Origin: Desulfonema limicola
GTDB taxonomy: Bacteria > Desulfobacterota > Desulfobacteria > Desulfobacterales > DYRC01
Direction of reading: 5' to 3'
Assembly (NCBI GenBank): GCA_020718925.1
Contig: DYRC01000200.1
Span: forward strand, 1,584 to 7,582
Length of the DNA: 5,999 bases
Shown one piece after another: positions 5,955 to 5,999 of the stretch. The position numbers and the translations under genes were made by a program. The notes under the pieces are model-generated. The model ran no database searches. It was not told the origin of the DNA and saw nothing but the letters and a program-made list of their open reading frames with translations. Positions within the stretch are counted from its first letter, which is position 1. Each line of letters begins with the position of its first letter.

Positions 5955-5994
5955 AATTCTCCGATACATCACAGTGATGAATTCGGAGAGAATT
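5955..5994. other. Interrupted dyad with CATCACAGTGATG core
   Basis: An outer pair AATTCTCCGA (5955-5964) and TCGGAG-ag-AATT (5983-5994) surrounds a perfect 13-nt palindrome CATCACAGTGATG (5967-5979). It could be a protein-binding site or the 3' hairpin of a gene to the right of the window. No T-run follows on the minus strand, so a classical terminator is not supported. Confidence 0.35.
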
Positions 5995-5999
5995 TTCCG

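Noticed and set aside
5711..5999. Short gene or riboswitch upstream of the operon
   Set aside because: No frame with a start, ribosome binding site and plausible protein was seen, and no riboswitch pattern I know is recognisable.

Overview
The window is one collinear block of four genes, all on the minus strand. Read in transcription order (right to left) they are: an acyl-CoA hydrolase/transferase fused to a GNAT acetyltransferase (3833-5710), a RACo-type [2Fe-2S]/ASKHA ATPase (1848-3815), a small stand-alone TIR-domain protein (1319-1804) and an AAA-type ATPase (79-1248). Gaps are short (17, 43 and 70 bases), so all four could share a transcript. The 289 bases upstream of the first gene carry no gene that I can see; they hold a possible promoter and several inverted repeats.

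The first two genes suggest an anaerobe with acetyl-CoA/corrinoid (Wood-Ljungdahl type) metabolism, most likely a Desulfobacterota sulfate reducer. This rests on family knowledge of RACo-like activators and of the CoA-transferase/GNAT fusion, not on a marker gene. The pair plausibly links a corrinoid redox-repair ATPase with acyl-CoA turnover and acyl transfer.

The last two genes look like accessory cargo. They are visibly AT-richer than the metabolic pair (sample lines counted by hand: about 32-38% GC against 52-63%). They encode a TIR domain with the expected catalytic-type glutamate and a partner ATPase, a plausible antiphage or abortive-infection pair. The cassette is bracketed by copies of a repeat built from GGAT blocks that starts TGAATCAGGAT. 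A 38-nt half copy lies between RACo and TIR; an 81-nt palindromic double copy lies at the 3' end of the ATPase gene. In both places the TGA of the repeat is the stop codon of the gene before it, and the half copy also supplies the Shine-Dalgarno sequence of the TIR gene.

Other structure: a four-copy GTGCAAA-type heptamer array covering the GTG start of the RACo gene; a 9-bp hairpin with 8-bp direct repeats between TIR and ATPase; a 69-bp MITE-like inverted repeat and a separate dyad near the right edge. The CoA-transferase domain appears to lack the usual catalytic glutamate (arginine at that position), and its GNAT domain has a lysine in the acetyl-CoA-binding loop.
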